Notes: generated by a model not told the origin, from the letters alone. A stretch of DNA of 64,000 nt from Caballeronia telluris (GCF_001544495.1 NZ_FCNZ02000004.1:280191-344190); one strand, 5' to 3'. Positions 1 through 9,089 are shown, counted from the stretch's first letter. Translations and numbers: made by a program.

Positions 1-1
1 C

Positions 2-478
2 GTGCTGGACTACGCCGCGCTCAATCCGTTCTACGGCCAGAGCATCGCCATGTTCGACACGATCTTCGCGTTCATTTCCGTGCTGATCGGCGCGATCGTG
101 CTGTTCACGGTGGGCAATACGATGAGCATGGCGATCATCGAGCGAACAATGGAAATCGGAACGCTGCGCGCAATGGGCCTGCGACGCCGCGCGAGCGGCG
201 GCATCTTCATCCGCGAAGGCATCCTGCTCGGGGCGGGCGGAATGCTTCTCGGCCTTGGCTGCAGTTTCGTGCTGGGCGCGGCGATCAATCGCAGCGGGCT
301 TGCATGGACCGCTCCCGGCGTCGCGCGTCCGGTTCTCCTGAGCGTGCGCATCTGGGGCGAAACGGGACTCATCGCCGGCACGAGCGCGGGCGTGATCGCC
401 ATGGCGGCCCTGTCCGCATGGTTGCCCGCGCGCCGCGCGGTGAAGATGCAGATCGTGGATGCCCTTCGATACACCTGA
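2..478 (+). CDS. FtsX-like ABC transporter permease, C-terminal part
   Basis: This is the 3' end of a gene that begins before the window; the first 158 visible residues run to a TGA stop. It looks like the C-terminal half of an FtsX/MacB/LolE-type permease. Three hydrophobic segments are visible at about residues 16-40, 73-95 and 119-143, and the loop after the first carries the family-typical sequence around IIERTMEIGTLRAMG. The end PARRAVKMQIVDALRY is also typical. Such permeases pair with an ATPase to move or extract lipoproteins and envelope substrates rather than to import solutes. The following LolA-like gene supports an envelope-sorting role. The N-terminus and ATPase partner are outside the window. 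Confidence 0.85.
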   Translation: MLDYAALNPFYGQSIAMFDTIFAFISVLIGAIVLFTVGNTMSMAIIERTMEIGTLRAMGLRRRASGGIFIREGILLGAGGMLLGLGCSFVLGAAINRSGLAWTAPGVARPVLLSVRIWGETGLIAGTSAGVIAMAALSAWLPARRAVKMQIVDALRYT

Positions 479-504
479 ATCGCTCCCACTACCAGGAAGT
501 CCTC

Positions 505-1290
505 ATGCTTCGCACCCTGTCTCCAGTACGCTTCTCGGCCGCTCTCGCCGCCTTTTTCCTGTGCGCCACGGCCAGCGCCGTCCCGGACGCGCAGAACATT
601 CTCGCGGCGAGCGACCTGATCCGCAATCCGGGCGGCACCTTTTCGGTGACGACGCGTCTCGCCGAATATCGCGACGGCGCGCAAGTCGGCACGGCGGGCG
701 TCAGCGTTCTGTCGCGAACGGCAGAGGACACCGGTCAATACAGCACGCTCGTGACCTTTTTCGACCCGGCGCGCGATGCCGGCAAGCGCATGCTCAAGCG
801 CGGCAACGATCTCTGGTTCTACGATCCGGTCAGCCAGTCGAGCATCCGCATTTCACCTCAGCAACGACTGCTCGGCGGCGCGGCCAATGGCGACGTCGTC
901 ACGGTCAACTTTGCGAAAGACTACGCGGCCACGCTCGCGGCGGAGGAAGACATCACGGACGGAGACCGGACCGCGCGCCATTGCTACCGGCTGGCGCTCG
1001 CCGCGCGCAACAAGGATGTCACCTACGACAACATCGACATGTGGGTCGACACGGCCAACAACCGTCCGGTCAAGGCCCGCTACTACGCGCAATCCGGCAG
1101 GCTGCTCAAGACGGCCTTCTATCGCGGATACCACAAGGAACTCGGCGTCGAGCGGCCCGTGGAGATCGTCATCATCGATGGACTGGACCCCAAATGGGTG
1201 ACTGTCATGCGCTTTTCCGACTACAAGCTGCGCGATGCGCCGGAATCGTGGTTCCAGCGTGATTATCTCGCGCGCTATCAGCCGGGTTGA
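505..1290 (+). CDS. outer membrane lipoprotein-sorting protein (LolA-like)
   Basis: A 261-residue exported protein. The ATG at 505 is chosen because AGGAAG lies at 494-499, five bases upstream, and it opens directly on a signal peptide (about residues 1-22, ending near TASA). A longer reading from 304 would overlap the permease. The mature part matches the outer-membrane lipoprotein-sorting family that accompanies FtsX-type transporters: DLWFYDP, SSIRISPQQRLLGGAANGDVV and DGLDPKWVTVMRFSDY are typical segments. Proteins of this family are periplasmic, LolA-fold lipid or lipoprotein carriers. It starts 26 bp after the permease and 3 bp before the next gene, so the three are probably one operon. 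Confidence 0.85.
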   Translation: MLRTLSPVRFSAALAAFFLCATASAVPDAQNILAASDLIRNPGGTFSVTTRLAEYRDGAQVGTAGVSVLSRTAEDTGQYSTLVTFFDPARDAGKRMLKRGNDLWFYDPVSQSSIRISPQQRLLGGAANGDVVTVNFAKDYAATLAAEEDITDGDRTARHCYRLALAARNKDVTYDNIDMWVDTANNRPVKARYYAQSGRLLKTAFYRGYHKELGVERPVEIVIIDGLDPKWVTVMRFSDYKLRDAPESWFQRDYLARYQPG

Positions 1291-1293
1291 TCC

Positions 1294-2571
1294 ATGCGAC
1301 ATGCCTGGTTGATATTCATGCTGGCCTACAGCGAGATCGCCCTGGGACAGGACGCGGAACTGGATGCGCTCGACGTCGCGAACTCGGCGAGCGCGCTCAT
1401 GCTCGGCGCGGAGCAGGCCACCACGGACCCGCGCAGGAGCGACCTCGCCGCGTCGGTCGAGCCGGCCGCGAATGTCTTTCAGACCGCGGACGATCCGGGC
1501 GCGCTCGACGCGTCCGAGCGTGCCTCGCTCGACGTGCGTTACGCCCCTGTCCTGCCCGCCGCCCGCCTGCGCTTTGGGTTGTCGGATCGTCTCGATCTTC
1601 GTCACGGCGCGGGGGCGCAGGCCAGCGTGAACACATTGCGTGAGGCGTTCGCCAGTTGGGACGCGCCCGGTGACGCATCGCTCGACGCGGGACGCGTCAA
1701 CGTGCGAAACGGCGTGGGCGCCGGGTACAACCCGACGGATTATTTTCGCAGCGGCGCGCTTCGCTCCGTGACCACATCGGACCCCGACAGCCTTCGTGAA
1801 AACCGTCAGGGAACGGTCATCGTCGGCGGCCAGAAACTGTGGAATGGCGGTTCGGCTTCGGCGCTCTTTTCACCGCGCATCGAGCGCAACGGGAACACCG
1901 GCTCGTTCAACCCGAACTTCGGTGCCACGAATTCGACCGACCGCTGGCTCGTCAAGACAAGCGCGCGCGTCTGGGATGGCTTTGCGCCTGAACTGCTGGC
2001 GTTCAAGGAAGCAGGCGAATCGGCGCAGGCTGGCATCAACGCCACGGCGCTTTTCAACAACGCGACTGTCGGACACGTCGAATTCTCGGGCGGGCGCGCG
2101 CCGTCGCTCCTCGATCAGGCACTCGGACGAAGCGATGACACCGCCTTCCGCTATCGGCTGGCGGCCGGGGCAACTTACACGACGGAAGGTCGCTTGTCCC
2201 TCACGCTCGAGTATCAATACAACGGCGCGGGGCTCGAGACCCGGTCGTGGGACGCGTTGCGCAACGGGCCGCCGCCCGCGTATGGCGCCTACCGCCGATG
2301 GATCGCGGTCGCTCAGGACCCGCCGACGCGCCGCCAGGCGTTCGCCTTTCTGCGCAAGCCGGACGTGCTGATTCCGAAGCTCGATCTGTCGATGATGCTG
2401 CGCATGGATGCCAGCGACCTGAGCATGCTCGGCTGGATGGAATTGCGGTATCACTGGAAGCGCACCGATCTGGCCTTGCAGGTGCAGGGCACGCGCGGAA
2501 ATGCGACATCGAACTACGGCGCGCTTCCGCAGAAACGCCTGGCCCAGCTCACTGCCACGCTTTTCGTGTAA
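1294..2571 (+). CDS. putative outer-membrane beta-barrel protein of the sorting operon
   Basis: A 425-residue protein starting 3 bp after the LolA-like gene. The first 18 residues look like a signal peptide ending AALGQ-like at EIALGQ. The rest has alternating polar and hydrophobic residues, aromatic-rich strands and a C-terminus ending TATLFV, as expected for an outer-membrane beta barrel. I do not recognise a named family. It is the last gene of the run and faces a converging small gene, so it is probably the outer-membrane partner or client of the permease/LolA-like pair. The function is inferred from position only. Confidence 0.7.
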   Translation: MRHAWLIFMLAYSEIALGQDAELDALDVANSASALMLGAEQATTDPRRSDLAASVEPAANVFQTADDPGALDASERASLDVRYAPVLPAARLRFGLSDRLDLRHGAGAQASVNTLREAFASWDAPGDASLDAGRVNVRNGVGAGYNPTDYFRSGALRSVTTSDPDSLRENRQGTVIVGGQKLWNGGSASALFSPRIERNGNTGSFNPNFGATNSTDRWLVKTSARVWDGFAPELLAFKEAGESAQAGINATALFNNATVGHVEFSGGRAPSLLDQALGRSDDTAFRYRLAAGATYTTEGRLSLTLEYQYNGAGLETRSWDALRNGPPPAYGAYRRWIAVAQDPPTRRQAFAFLRKPDVLIPKLDLSMMLRMDASDLSMLGWMELRYHWKRTDLALQVQGTRGNATSNYGALPQKRLAQLTATLFV

Positions 2572-2587
2572 GCGGGCGGCTTTTGCA

Positions 2588-2875
2588 TCAAGCCTCCGGA
2601 TTGTCGATGTCCCCCGCGACGATCCTGCTTCCGAACGTAGCCGCTGCCGTGCGCGCTTCCTGGCGCGTCGGAAACGGACCGATCACCGGCGCGCCCGCGA
2701 ACGGGAACAGCAGCCGGCCGTCGGTCTTACGCACCACTTTCAGCGTGCCGATATACAGCCCCGCCGCGTTGACCTGATACGACGCGTAGATTTCGAAATC
2801 GTGCTCCGTCGGCGGCCCGCTTTGCAGACCCGGCTTGCGCATCGTCTTCGAATAGGCCAGTTTCGGTTTTCTCAC
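2588..2875 (-). CDS. DUF6723-like small protein
   Basis: A 95-residue soluble basic protein with no signal peptide or membrane segment. It resembles the small Burkholderiaceae proteins now called DUF6723: an N-terminal TEHDFEIYASYQVNAAGLYIGTL-type segment, then VVRKTDGRLLFPF and a PTRQEARTAAATF helix. The ATG at 2875 follows a GAGGCACGC stretch. It converges on the preceding barrel gene with a 16-bp gap. No function is known for the family as far as I recall, and nothing here adds one. Confidence 0.6.
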   Translation of the reverse strand: MRKPKLAYSKTMRKPGLQSGPPTEHDFEIYASYQVNAAGLYIGTLKVVRKTDGRLLFPFAGAPVIGPFPTRQEARTAAATFGSRIVAGDIDNPEA

Positions 2876-3224
2876 TGCGTGCCTCCTCGTTTCACACAGT
2901 CACCTGCCGGATGTCCGGGGCGCCGTGCATTTCCTGCCGTCGTGACGCGCGCTTTTACACATCGCGTGCGAGGCGAAACGCAACCGACCGGACATTCTTA
3001 GCAAGACTACCTAGTCGTGACGGCCTCGGCGCACCGACGCGCAATGCGTATAGGCCGCGTTTCGTACATCCGGACGGCCACCGCACAAGGCGCAGCGACG
3101 CACGAGCGCGTTGCGCGTGCGCTTGCCCGCGATGCCCGATGCGCGTGGACGCCCGGTCTCGTGGCATAGCAATACGCATGCGCCGTTCCCTCTCGCGGGA
3201 GCGTGCGTGAAAGGAAGATGGGAG
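2876..3224. other. intergenic stretch without a recognised gene
   Basis: Between the start of the DUF6723-like gene and the hairpin behind the histidine kinase gene I find no convincing coding frame, tRNA or repeat. It presumably holds the promoter of the DUF6723-like gene on its left side. Confidence 0.5.
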
Positions 3225-3244
3225 ACGGGGGCGCAAGCCCCCGT
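3225..3244 (-). terminator. GC-rich hairpin after the hybrid kinase gene
   Basis: ACGGGGGC at 3225-3232 and GCCCCCGT at 3237-3244 form a perfect 8-bp stem around a GCAA tetraloop, three bases beyond the stop codon of the minus-strand kinase gene. The tract that follows on the minus strand is pyrimidine-rich but not a clean U-run, so termination efficiency is uncertain. Confidence 0.55.
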
Positions 3245-3247
3245 GAA

Positions 3248-5467
3248 TTACTGCGCGACCCGGGGCGCGAGCAGTTCGCGCAGGTCGTCCATGTCGAACG
3301 GCTTGGCGAGAATCTGCACGCCGAGATGCCTGGCGCGTTCGAGTTCGTCGGCGTAACCCGTCATCAGTACCACTTTCTGCGAGGGCAGCCGCGCGATGAT
3401 CTGCTCCGCGAGGTCGATACCGTTCATGCGCCCGGGCATTTGCACATCCGACAACACGAGATCGAACCCGTAGCCCTGGCCGAGCAGGTCGAACGCGGCG
3501 TCGGCGCTTTCCTCGTGATGCACCGCGCAGCCGAACACCTCCAGCACGGCCATGATGCCCGCTGCCACATCCGCGTTGTCTTCGACGAGCAGCACCGACA
3601 TCCCGCGCAATGCGTGCCCCGCTTCTTCGGCTGGCGCGGTGACGAGCGGCTCGTCCGCCACGGTCGGAGGCGGCGCCTCGACGTGCGGCGCGTGATGATG
3701 CGGCAGATAGAGGCGCACCGTCGTGCCCGCGCCCGGCACGCTCGTGATGCGCGCGGAGCCGCCCGCCTGCTCGCACGCGGCGAGCACCTGCACGAGCCCG
3801 AGACCCGTGCCCGCGCCGCGCACCTTGGTCGTGAAGAGCGGTTCGAACGCGCGCTGCCGCACGTCGTCGCTCATGCCTTCGCCGTTGTCGGAGATCGAGA
3901 TCAGCACGTATTCGCCGTTCGGCAGCTCGGTTTCCCCGGCCTTCACGCGCACGTTCTGGCAGCGGATCACGATGCGTCCGCCGCGCGGCATCGCCTCGCT
4001 CGCATTGACGACGATGTTCACCAGCGCGAGTTCCAGTTCGACCGGATCGGCCATCACCGTCCACAGATCCGGCGACAGTTCGATCGACAGCAGGATGTTC
4101 GGCCGCACCGATGTCTTCACCAGTTCGGCGATCCCCGACAGCCAGACGGCCGGTTCGATGAGTTCCTGCTTGAGCGGCTGCTTTCTCGCCACGCTCATGA
4201 GTCGCCGCGCGAGCGATTCCGCGCCCGCGGTCGCGCGCTCGACGGCCAGCACTTCGCTCTCGACGTCGTTGAAATTTTTACGCCGCGCCAGTTCCATGTT
4301 CGACGACACGACCATCAGGAGGTTGTTGAAGTCGTGCGCGACGTTCGCGACGAGATTGCCGAGCGCGCCCATGCGGCGCAACTGACGGCTCGACGCCTCG
4401 ATGGAAAGCCGGATCGCCACTTCCGCCTGCCAGCGTTCCCACGCGGCCTGCTCGGCGTTCAGGCGGCGGATCGAGAACACGACGAGCAGCCACACGACCA
4501 CGCACGGCACCAGCGCGATCGCGCCGACCAGAAGGCCATTGCGCCACCAGTTCTGGAATATCGAATCCGTGGCGTAGCCGGCGGCGACGTAAAGCGGATA
4601 GTCGGCGACACGCCGGTAGGCGAGCAGCTTCTCGACGTGGTCGACCGTCGACGTCATGCGCACCCGGCCGTAGAGTTCGTTACTGCGAAACGCGTTGGTG
4701 AACGGCGTGTTGCTCGCCGGTTGGGCCCCCGCCGGCGCTGGCGGAAAGCGCACCATGATGCCGCCGTCGCGCCGGTACAGGCCGATGGTCAGCGCGGGGT
4801 CGCCCGCGGCGAGTTGACGATAGTAGTCGCTGAAATATTCGCGCTTGAGCGCGATCGACACCACGCCGAGAAACTGCCCGCCGTGCGACACGCGGCCCAT
4901 CGTCGAGGTGAAGACGTCCGCCTGTCCGACCTTGCCGCGCAGCGGCAGCGAGAAATACGTGACGGGCGCCATTGCGCGGGCCGAGCGGAAGTCGTCGCGT
5001 TCCGCGATCGACACATGCGGCGCCGGGTAGTAGCGGCTGTTCGCCAGCAGTTCGCCGTTCACGCCGAACACCGAAATCGCCGCGACTTGCGGAAAGCCTC
5101 CGCCGACGTCGTCGAGCGTGCGGTGCAGCGTCGATTCGCGGCTCGTGATGCTGACGTCGTCGCTTTCGCCGAGCATGTCGACGATGCGCGTCTGTAGCTG
5201 CTGGTTCAGGTCCATGACCTTGACCGCGTGTTCGTTCGCGACGCGCACCACGCGCTCCACCAGTTCATCCGCGTTGGCGAGACGGCGCTGGTAGTCGTAA
5301 TAGCCGTAAGCCGTGAGACACGCAAGCGGGATCAGGATCGACCCGATCAACACGATCAGGAGCACGCGGTGCGTCGCGGCGAAGTTGCGCGAAGGCAGCG
5401 GCAGGTCGAAGGTCGCAGTCTCAGTGGGGTTCAAGCGTCGGGCCTCGGAATGTCGAGTCGACATCAT
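3248..5467 (-). CDS. hybrid sensor histidine kinase/response regulator
   Basis: Membrane-bound two-component sensor of about 739 residues from the ATG at 5467; an upstream ATG at 5515 would add 16 residues and the choice is not certain. In order: TM1 near residues 35-55, an extracytoplasmic sensor region of PDC/Cache type, TM2 near 305-330, a HisKA region with the phospho-acceptor His in NVAHDFNNLL (about residue 376), an HATPase_c domain with the N box NIVVNASEA (about 487) and a DNGEG box, then a C-terminal receiver domain with the acceptor Asp in VLSDVQMPG (about 673) and the conserved Lys in ILAKPFD. No output domain or partner regulator is adjacent, so the target is unknown. Confidence 0.9.
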   Translation of the reverse strand: MMSTRHSEARRLNPTETATFDLPLPSRNFAATHRVLLIVLIGSILIPLACLTAYGYYDYQRRLANADELVERVVRVANEHAVKVMDLNQQLQTRIVDMLGESDDVSITSRESTLHRTLDDVGGGFPQVAAISVFGVNGELLANSRYYPAPHVSIAERDDFRSARAMAPVTYFSLPLRGKVGQADVFTSTMGRVSHGGQFLGVVSIALKREYFSDYYRQLAAGDPALTIGLYRRDGGIMVRFPPAPAGAQPASNTPFTNAFRSNELYGRVRMTSTVDHVEKLLAYRRVADYPLYVAAGYATDSIFQNWWRNGLLVGAIALVPCVVVWLLVVFSIRRLNAEQAAWERWQAEVAIRLSIEASSRQLRRMGALGNLVANVAHDFNNLLMVVSSNMELARRKNFNDVESEVLAVERATAGAESLARRLMSVARKQPLKQELIEPAVWLSGIAELVKTSVRPNILLSIELSPDLWTVMADPVELELALVNIVVNASEAMPRGGRIVIRCQNVRVKAGETELPNGEYVLISISDNGEGMSDDVRQRAFEPLFTTKVRGAGTGLGLVQVLAACEQAGGSARITSVPGAGTTVRLYLPHHHAPHVEAPPPTVADEPLVTAPAEEAGHALRGMSVLLVEDNADVAAGIMAVLEVFGCAVHHEESADAAFDLLGQGYGFDLVLSDVQMPGRMNGIDLAEQIIARLPSQKVVLMTGYADELERARHLGVQILAKPFDMDDLRELLAPRVAQ

Positions 5468-5659
5468 ACCGGCGCGCGGGCCTCGGCATGGAGCCTGCCG
5501 AACGGCCAGGCTCATGCGGCGCGAGACACCGCGTCGATCGACATCGGCACGCGGCCCGGGCTCAACCGCCCGTCATGGTGCGATGCAATGCAATAGGCCG
5601 AAGAAGGCCGTCGATGAACCGTGGATGAACGCATCCACGGACCGCGAAGGCAAGCGCCG

Positions 5660-5938
5660 TCATTGCCCCTTGGCGTCGCTGCTGGCGTTGGCGCCGGGGA
5701 AATTGGTGGTGTCGGTCGCCGATTTTTTCGGCGACTTGGCCATTTTCTTGCTCGAACCGCTCATCGCGCCCGATGCCGGATCGCCGCCCGCGGTCGGTCC
5801 CGCCGTCGCCGCGCCGTGCGCATTGCCGCCGCCCGTGCCGCCCTGTCCGCCGGCGCTGCCGCCGCCGTTCTGCGCCATCGCGGCACCGCAAGCAAATGCG
5901 AGCAGCGTCGATAAAACCAGCTTCTTGCCGTGTTTCAT
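5660..5938 (-). CDS. small exported Gly/Ser/Ala-rich protein
   Basis: A 92-residue protein from the ATG at 5938, preceded by a good GGAGGAA ribosome site. Residues 1-22 form a signal peptide (KKLVLSTLLAFACGAAMAQ). The mature part is low complexity, rich in Gly, Ala, Ser, Asn and Thr, with a lysine patch SSKKMAKSPKK. It has no cysteine after the signal and no recognisable domain. It is probably a disordered periplasmic protein; proteins like this are common and uncharacterised in Burkholderiaceae. A longer upstream reading to 6001 lacks a ribosome site and is rejected. Confidence 0.7.
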   Translation of the reverse strand: MKHGKKLVLSTLLAFACGAAMAQNGGGSAGGQGGTGGGNAHGAATAGPTAGGDPASGAMSGSSKKMAKSPKKSATDTTNFPGANASSDAKGQ

Positions 5939-6013
5939 GTTTCCTCCGGTTGTCCGAGCGGACGGCGTAGAGAGCCGCCGCGTCGTCGACCGTTTCAGCA
6001 AGCGATGTGCCGC

Positions 6014-7216
6014 TCAGCGCGCCATCTCGCGCTCTGGCGTGGACGAGATGCGATGCACGGACAGATCGGCGCCGTTGAACTCGTCCTCGCGATCGAGGCG
6101 CATGCCCACCGTGAACGCGATCGCGCCGTAGACGCCCACGCCGCCCGCAACCGCCAGCATGATCGCGCCGCCCGTGCCGATCAGTTGCGACCACATCGAC
6201 ACGCCGCCGATCCCGCCGAGCGCCTTCTGCCCGAAGATTCCCGCCGCGATGCCGCCCCACGCGCCGCACAGGCCGTGCAGCGGCCAGACGCCGAGCACGT
6301 CGTCGATGCGCCAGCGGTTCTGCACGCAGGTGAACATTTGCACGAAGAGCGCGCCCGCCACGCCGCCGACAATCAACGCGCCGAGCGGATGCATGATGTC
6401 CGAGCCCGCGCACACGGCGACGAGTCCCGCGAGCGGCCCGTTGTAGGTGAATCCCGGATCGTTGCGTCCGGCGACCCAGGCGGCGAGCGTGCCGCCGACC
6501 ATCGCCATCAGCGAGTTGACCGCGACGAGGCCGCTGATTTTGTCGACGCTCTGCGCGCTCATCACGTTGAAGCCGAACCAGCCGACCGCCAGCACCCACG
6601 CGCCGAGCGCGAGAAACGGAATGCTCGACGGCGGATGGGCCGAGATCCGTCCGTCCTTGTGATAGCGGCCGTGGCGCGCGCCGAGCAGGAGCACGGCGGG
6701 CAGCGCGATCCAGCCGCCGAAAGCATGCACGACGACCGATCCGGCGAAGTCGTGGAACGGGGCATCGAAGGTGTTCATGAGCCAGGCCTGAATGCCGAAA
6801 CGCCCGTTCCACGCGACGCCTTCCAGAAGCGGATAGATGAAGCCGACGATCGCGAAGGTCGCGAACAGTTGCGGGTTGAACTTCGAGCGCTCGGCGATGC
6901 CGCCCGAGACGATCGCCGGAATCGCGGCCGCGAAGGTCAGCAGGAAGAAGAAGCGCACGAGCGCGTAGCCGTTCTGCTCGGCGAGCACGTCGGCGCCATG
7001 CAGGAACTGCACGCCATACGCGATGTTGTAGCCGATGAAGAAGTAGGCGAGCGTCGAGACCGCGAAGTCGACGAGGATCTTGACGAGCGCGTTGACCTGA
7101 TTTTCCTTGCGTACCGTGCCGAGTTCGAGGAACGCGAAACCGGCGTGCATCGCGAAGACCATCGCCGCGCCGAGCAGCAGGAAAAGGGTATTGGTTCCGG
7201 ATTCGAATGCCTGCAT
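6014..7216 (-). CDS. amtB: Amt/AmtB family ammonium transporter
   Basis: A 400-residue polytopic membrane protein with about eleven hydrophobic segments. It shows AmtB family features: MVFAMHAGFAFLELG near the N-terminus, the FAGSVVVHAFGG region with the first pore histidine, and the VWPLHGLCGAWGG region with the second. It conducts ammonium/ammonia across the inner membrane. There is no adjacent glnK, which usually partners AmtB, so the regulating PII protein must be elsewhere. The start at 7216 fits the family N-terminus; the open frame continues upstream to 8608 only by antisense overlap with other genes. A candidate sigma-54 promoter lies just upstream, as expected for a nitrogen-regulated gene. 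Confidence 0.92.
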   Translation of the reverse strand: MQAFESGTNTLFLLLGAAMVFAMHAGFAFLELGTVRKENQVNALVKILVDFAVSTLAYFFIGYNIAYGVQFLHGADVLAEQNGYALVRFFFLLTFAAAIPAIVSGGIAERSKFNPQLFATFAIVGFIYPLLEGVAWNGRFGIQAWLMNTFDAPFHDFAGSVVVHAFGGWIALPAVLLLGARHGRYHKDGRISAHPPSSIPFLALGAWVLAVGWFGFNVMSAQSVDKISGLVAVNSLMAMVGGTLAAWVAGRNDPGFTYNGPLAGLVAVCAGSDIMHPLGALIVGGVAGALFVQMFTCVQNRWRIDDVLGVWPLHGLCGAWGGIAAGIFGQKALGGIGGVSMWSQLIGTGGAIMLAVAGGVGVYGAIAFTVGMRLDREDEFNGADLSVHRISSTPEREMAR

Positions 7217-7245
7217 GTTTGACGGGGCAAAAAAGCAGCTTTCAG

Positions 7246-7261
7246 TGCAAGTTCCGGACCA
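7246..7261 (-). promoter_or_regulatory. candidate sigma-54 promoter of the ammonium transporter
   Basis: On the minus strand this reads TGGTCCGGAACTTGCA. It keeps the invariant GG and GC spaced by ten bases and matches 9 of the 11 defined positions of TGGCAC-N5-TTGCA. It would start transcription about 20 bases before the start codon, which is rather close. Confidence 0.5.
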
Positions 7262-7329
7262 GCTTTGGTGCCACCCGCGCCGATCCTGTGCGGGACGGGC
7301 CCGCTGGCCGTTTTGGAATGGTGCATCGC

Positions 7330-7344
7330 GCACCGAAGCGGTGT
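7330..7344. promoter_or_regulatory. NtrC-like dyad upstream of amt
   Basis: GCACC-N5-GGTGT lies about 70-80 bp upstream of the candidate sigma-54 promoter. It resembles the NtrC recognition dyad (GCACC-N5-GGTGC) with one mismatch. This is a weak match taken alone; the placement is what makes it worth noting. Confidence 0.3.
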
Positions 7345-7576
7345 CGGCCGATGCATGAATCTGGTGCTGACGTAGAAACCTTCGTAAGCTTGCGCACCGT
7401 TTTCGAGCAGTCATGCCCATCAATGGCGAAAGAGGGTCGCGCGCGGCGGTGAATGACCTTTTGATCAATGAAAATACGCCGAAGAAGTTCGGCCGCGTTG
7501 ACTTCCCGCACGCGCGAACTAAGGTTTCTATGGAACGCGTGCGTTCGTGTCGCCGGATCATCGAGGGAAGCGCAGC

Positions 7577-8251
7577 ATGGAATCGGTCTATGAGAATCGC
7601 GCCGAGGCGGGCCGCGTGCTCGCCGGACTGCTCGCGGGCTACGCGCATCGCGACGACGTCCTCGTGCTCGGCCTGCCGCGCGGCGGCGTGCCGGTCGCGT
7701 TCGAAGTGGCGCGCGCGCTCTACGCCGATCTCGACGTGCTCGTGGTGCGCAAGCTCGGCGTGCCGATCCAGCCGGAACTCGCGATGGGCGCGATCGCATC
7801 GGGCGGCGCGTTCTATCTGGACGACAGCATCGTGCGCTATGCGGGCGTAAGCCCGGCCGAACTCGACGCCGTGATCGCGAGCGAGCGTATCGAACTCGCG
7901 CGGCGCGAGCGCGCGTATCGGGGCGATCGCGGACCGGTCGACGTGGAAGGGCGGATCGCGATCGTGGTCGACGACGGCATGGCGACCGGCGCCACCATGA
8001 AAGCCGCCGCGATGGCCTTGCGCGAGCGCAAGCCCGCGTGCATCGTCGCCGCGCTGCCGGTTGCGCCCGCCGATTCGGAGTCGCGTGTCGAAGCGGTCAT
8101 CGACGAATTCATCTGCGCGATGCGGCCGCGCAGCTATTTCGGCGTCGGGCAGTTCTATCTCGACTTCTCGCAGACGAGCGACGAGGAGGTGTTCGAGCTG
8201 CTGGGCGAAGCGCGGCGCGACAGCGAAGCGCGGCGCCTGAAGAAACCCTAG
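7577..8251 (+). CDS. phosphoribosyltransferase family protein
   Basis: A 224-residue type I phosphoribosyltransferase. The start at 7577 follows AGGGAAG and matches the family start MESVYENRAEAGRVLA. The PRPP-binding loop is visible as IVVDDGMATGATM, with LGLPRGGVPVAFEVA and LVVRKLGVPIQPELAMGAIA upstream. These stand-alone proteins are often annotated as predicted phosphoribosyltransferases of unknown substrate. It converges on bluB with a 4-bp overlap of stop codons. No purine or pyrimidine gene is nearby, so the substrate base cannot be inferred. Confidence 0.85.
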   Translation: MESVYENRAEAGRVLAGLLAGYAHRDDVLVLGLPRGGVPVAFEVARALYADLDVLVVRKLGVPIQPELAMGAIASGGAFYLDDSIVRYAGVSPAELDAVIASERIELARRERAYRGDRGPVDVEGRIAIVVDDGMATGATMKAAAMALRERKPACIVAALPVAPADSESRVEAVIDEFICAMRPRSYFGVGQFYLDFSQTSDEEVFELLGEARRDSEARRLKKP

Positions 8252-8925
8252 CGCGAAACGTCCGGAAGCGGCGCGGGCCAGCGATTCTCGTCGACGCACA
8301 GCGCGCCCGGCACGCGCTTCGCCCAGCCTTCGGCCTGCAGCATCGGCTCGTCGTAGAAGCGCTCGACGTGCCCGATGCAGAGAATCGCGACCGGCTTCGC
8401 ATCGGCGGGCATGTGGAGCAACTGGCGCACCGCGTCGACGTCGAACAGCGACACCCAGCCGACGCCGAGCCCTTCCGCGCGCGCCGCGAGCCACAGGTTC
8501 TGGATCGCGCAGGCCACCGAGGCAAGGTCCATCTCCGGCAACGTGCGACGCCCGAAGACATGCCGCTCGCGCTGCTCCATCAGCCCCGCCACCACCACTT
8601 CGCCGCAATCGAGAATGCCCTGCACTTTGAGACGCATGAACTCGTCGGCGCGTTCGTTCAGCGCCTCGGCGGTCGCGCGGCGCTCCGCCTCGACGACTTC
8701 ATGCAGCGCGACACGCAGCGCGCGGTCGGTCACGCGCACGAAGCGCCACGGCTGCATGAAGCCGACGCTTGGCGCGTGATGCGCGGCCTGCAACAGGCGC
8801 GCGAGCTGGTCGGCGCGGACCGAGGCATCGGTGAAGTGGCGCATGTCGCGGCGCTCGCGGATCGCGCGATAGACGGCGGCGATCTCGGCATCGGAGTAGC
8901 GGTTGAAGGAGTCGGGTTCGGTCAT
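8248..8925 (-). CDS. bluB: 5,6-dimethylbenzimidazole synthase
   Basis: A 225-residue nitroreductase-fold flavoprotein of the BluB family, which cleaves reduced FMN with oxygen to give 5,6-dimethylbenzimidazole, the lower ligand of cobalamin. BluB-type segments are RERRDMRHF near the N-terminus, HHAPSVGFMQPWRF for flavin binding, and GVGWVSLFD. The start at 8925 is chosen because the upstream extension is not conserved-looking. No other cobalamin gene is in the window. General nitroreductases are the alternative, but the SVGFMQPW segment favours BluB. Confidence 0.85.
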   Translation of the reverse strand: MTEPDSFNRYSDAEIAAVYRAIRERRDMRHFTDASVRADQLARLLQAAHHAPSVGFMQPWRFVRVTDRALRVALHEVVEAERRATAEALNERADEFMRLKVQGILDCGEVVVAGLMEQRERHVFGRRTLPEMDLASVACAIQNLWLAARAEGLGVGWVSLFDVDAVRQLLHMPADAKPVAILCIGHVERFYDEPMLQAEGWAKRVPGALCVDENRWPAPLPDVSR

Positions 8926-9089
8926 CGGAGTTATTGCCGTGCTTGGGAGGCTCGCTGACTGGCAGTGTCCGCGAGAAAAACGGATCGACGCACCCGCATT
9001 CTCACCGATGCGGCGCAAGCGTAGTAGCCGATTTTCACCCGACTCCCGACATCTCCCACGACGGCCCGCACGCCGTCACCGCGTGGATA

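Larger units (their letters stand above)
7217..7576. other. divergent promoter region between amt and the phosphoribosyltransferase
   Basis: This 360-bp region separates two divergent genes and contains no convincing reading frame. It carries a GG-N10-GC element for the ammonium transporter and an NtrC-like dyad, listed separately. An AGGGAAG ribosome site for the rightward gene is at its right end. Confidence 0.5.

Noticed and set aside
3203..5197. 664-codon plus-strand open frame
   Set aside because: It is antisense to the hybrid histidine kinase gene; the translation is Arg/His/Asp-rich with no domain, as usual for antisense frames in GC-rich DNA.
7217..8608. Long N-terminal extension of the ammonium transporter frame
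   Set aside because: The extension runs antisense through the phosphoribosyltransferase gene and across the promoter region; AmtB homologues start at the equivalent of 7216.
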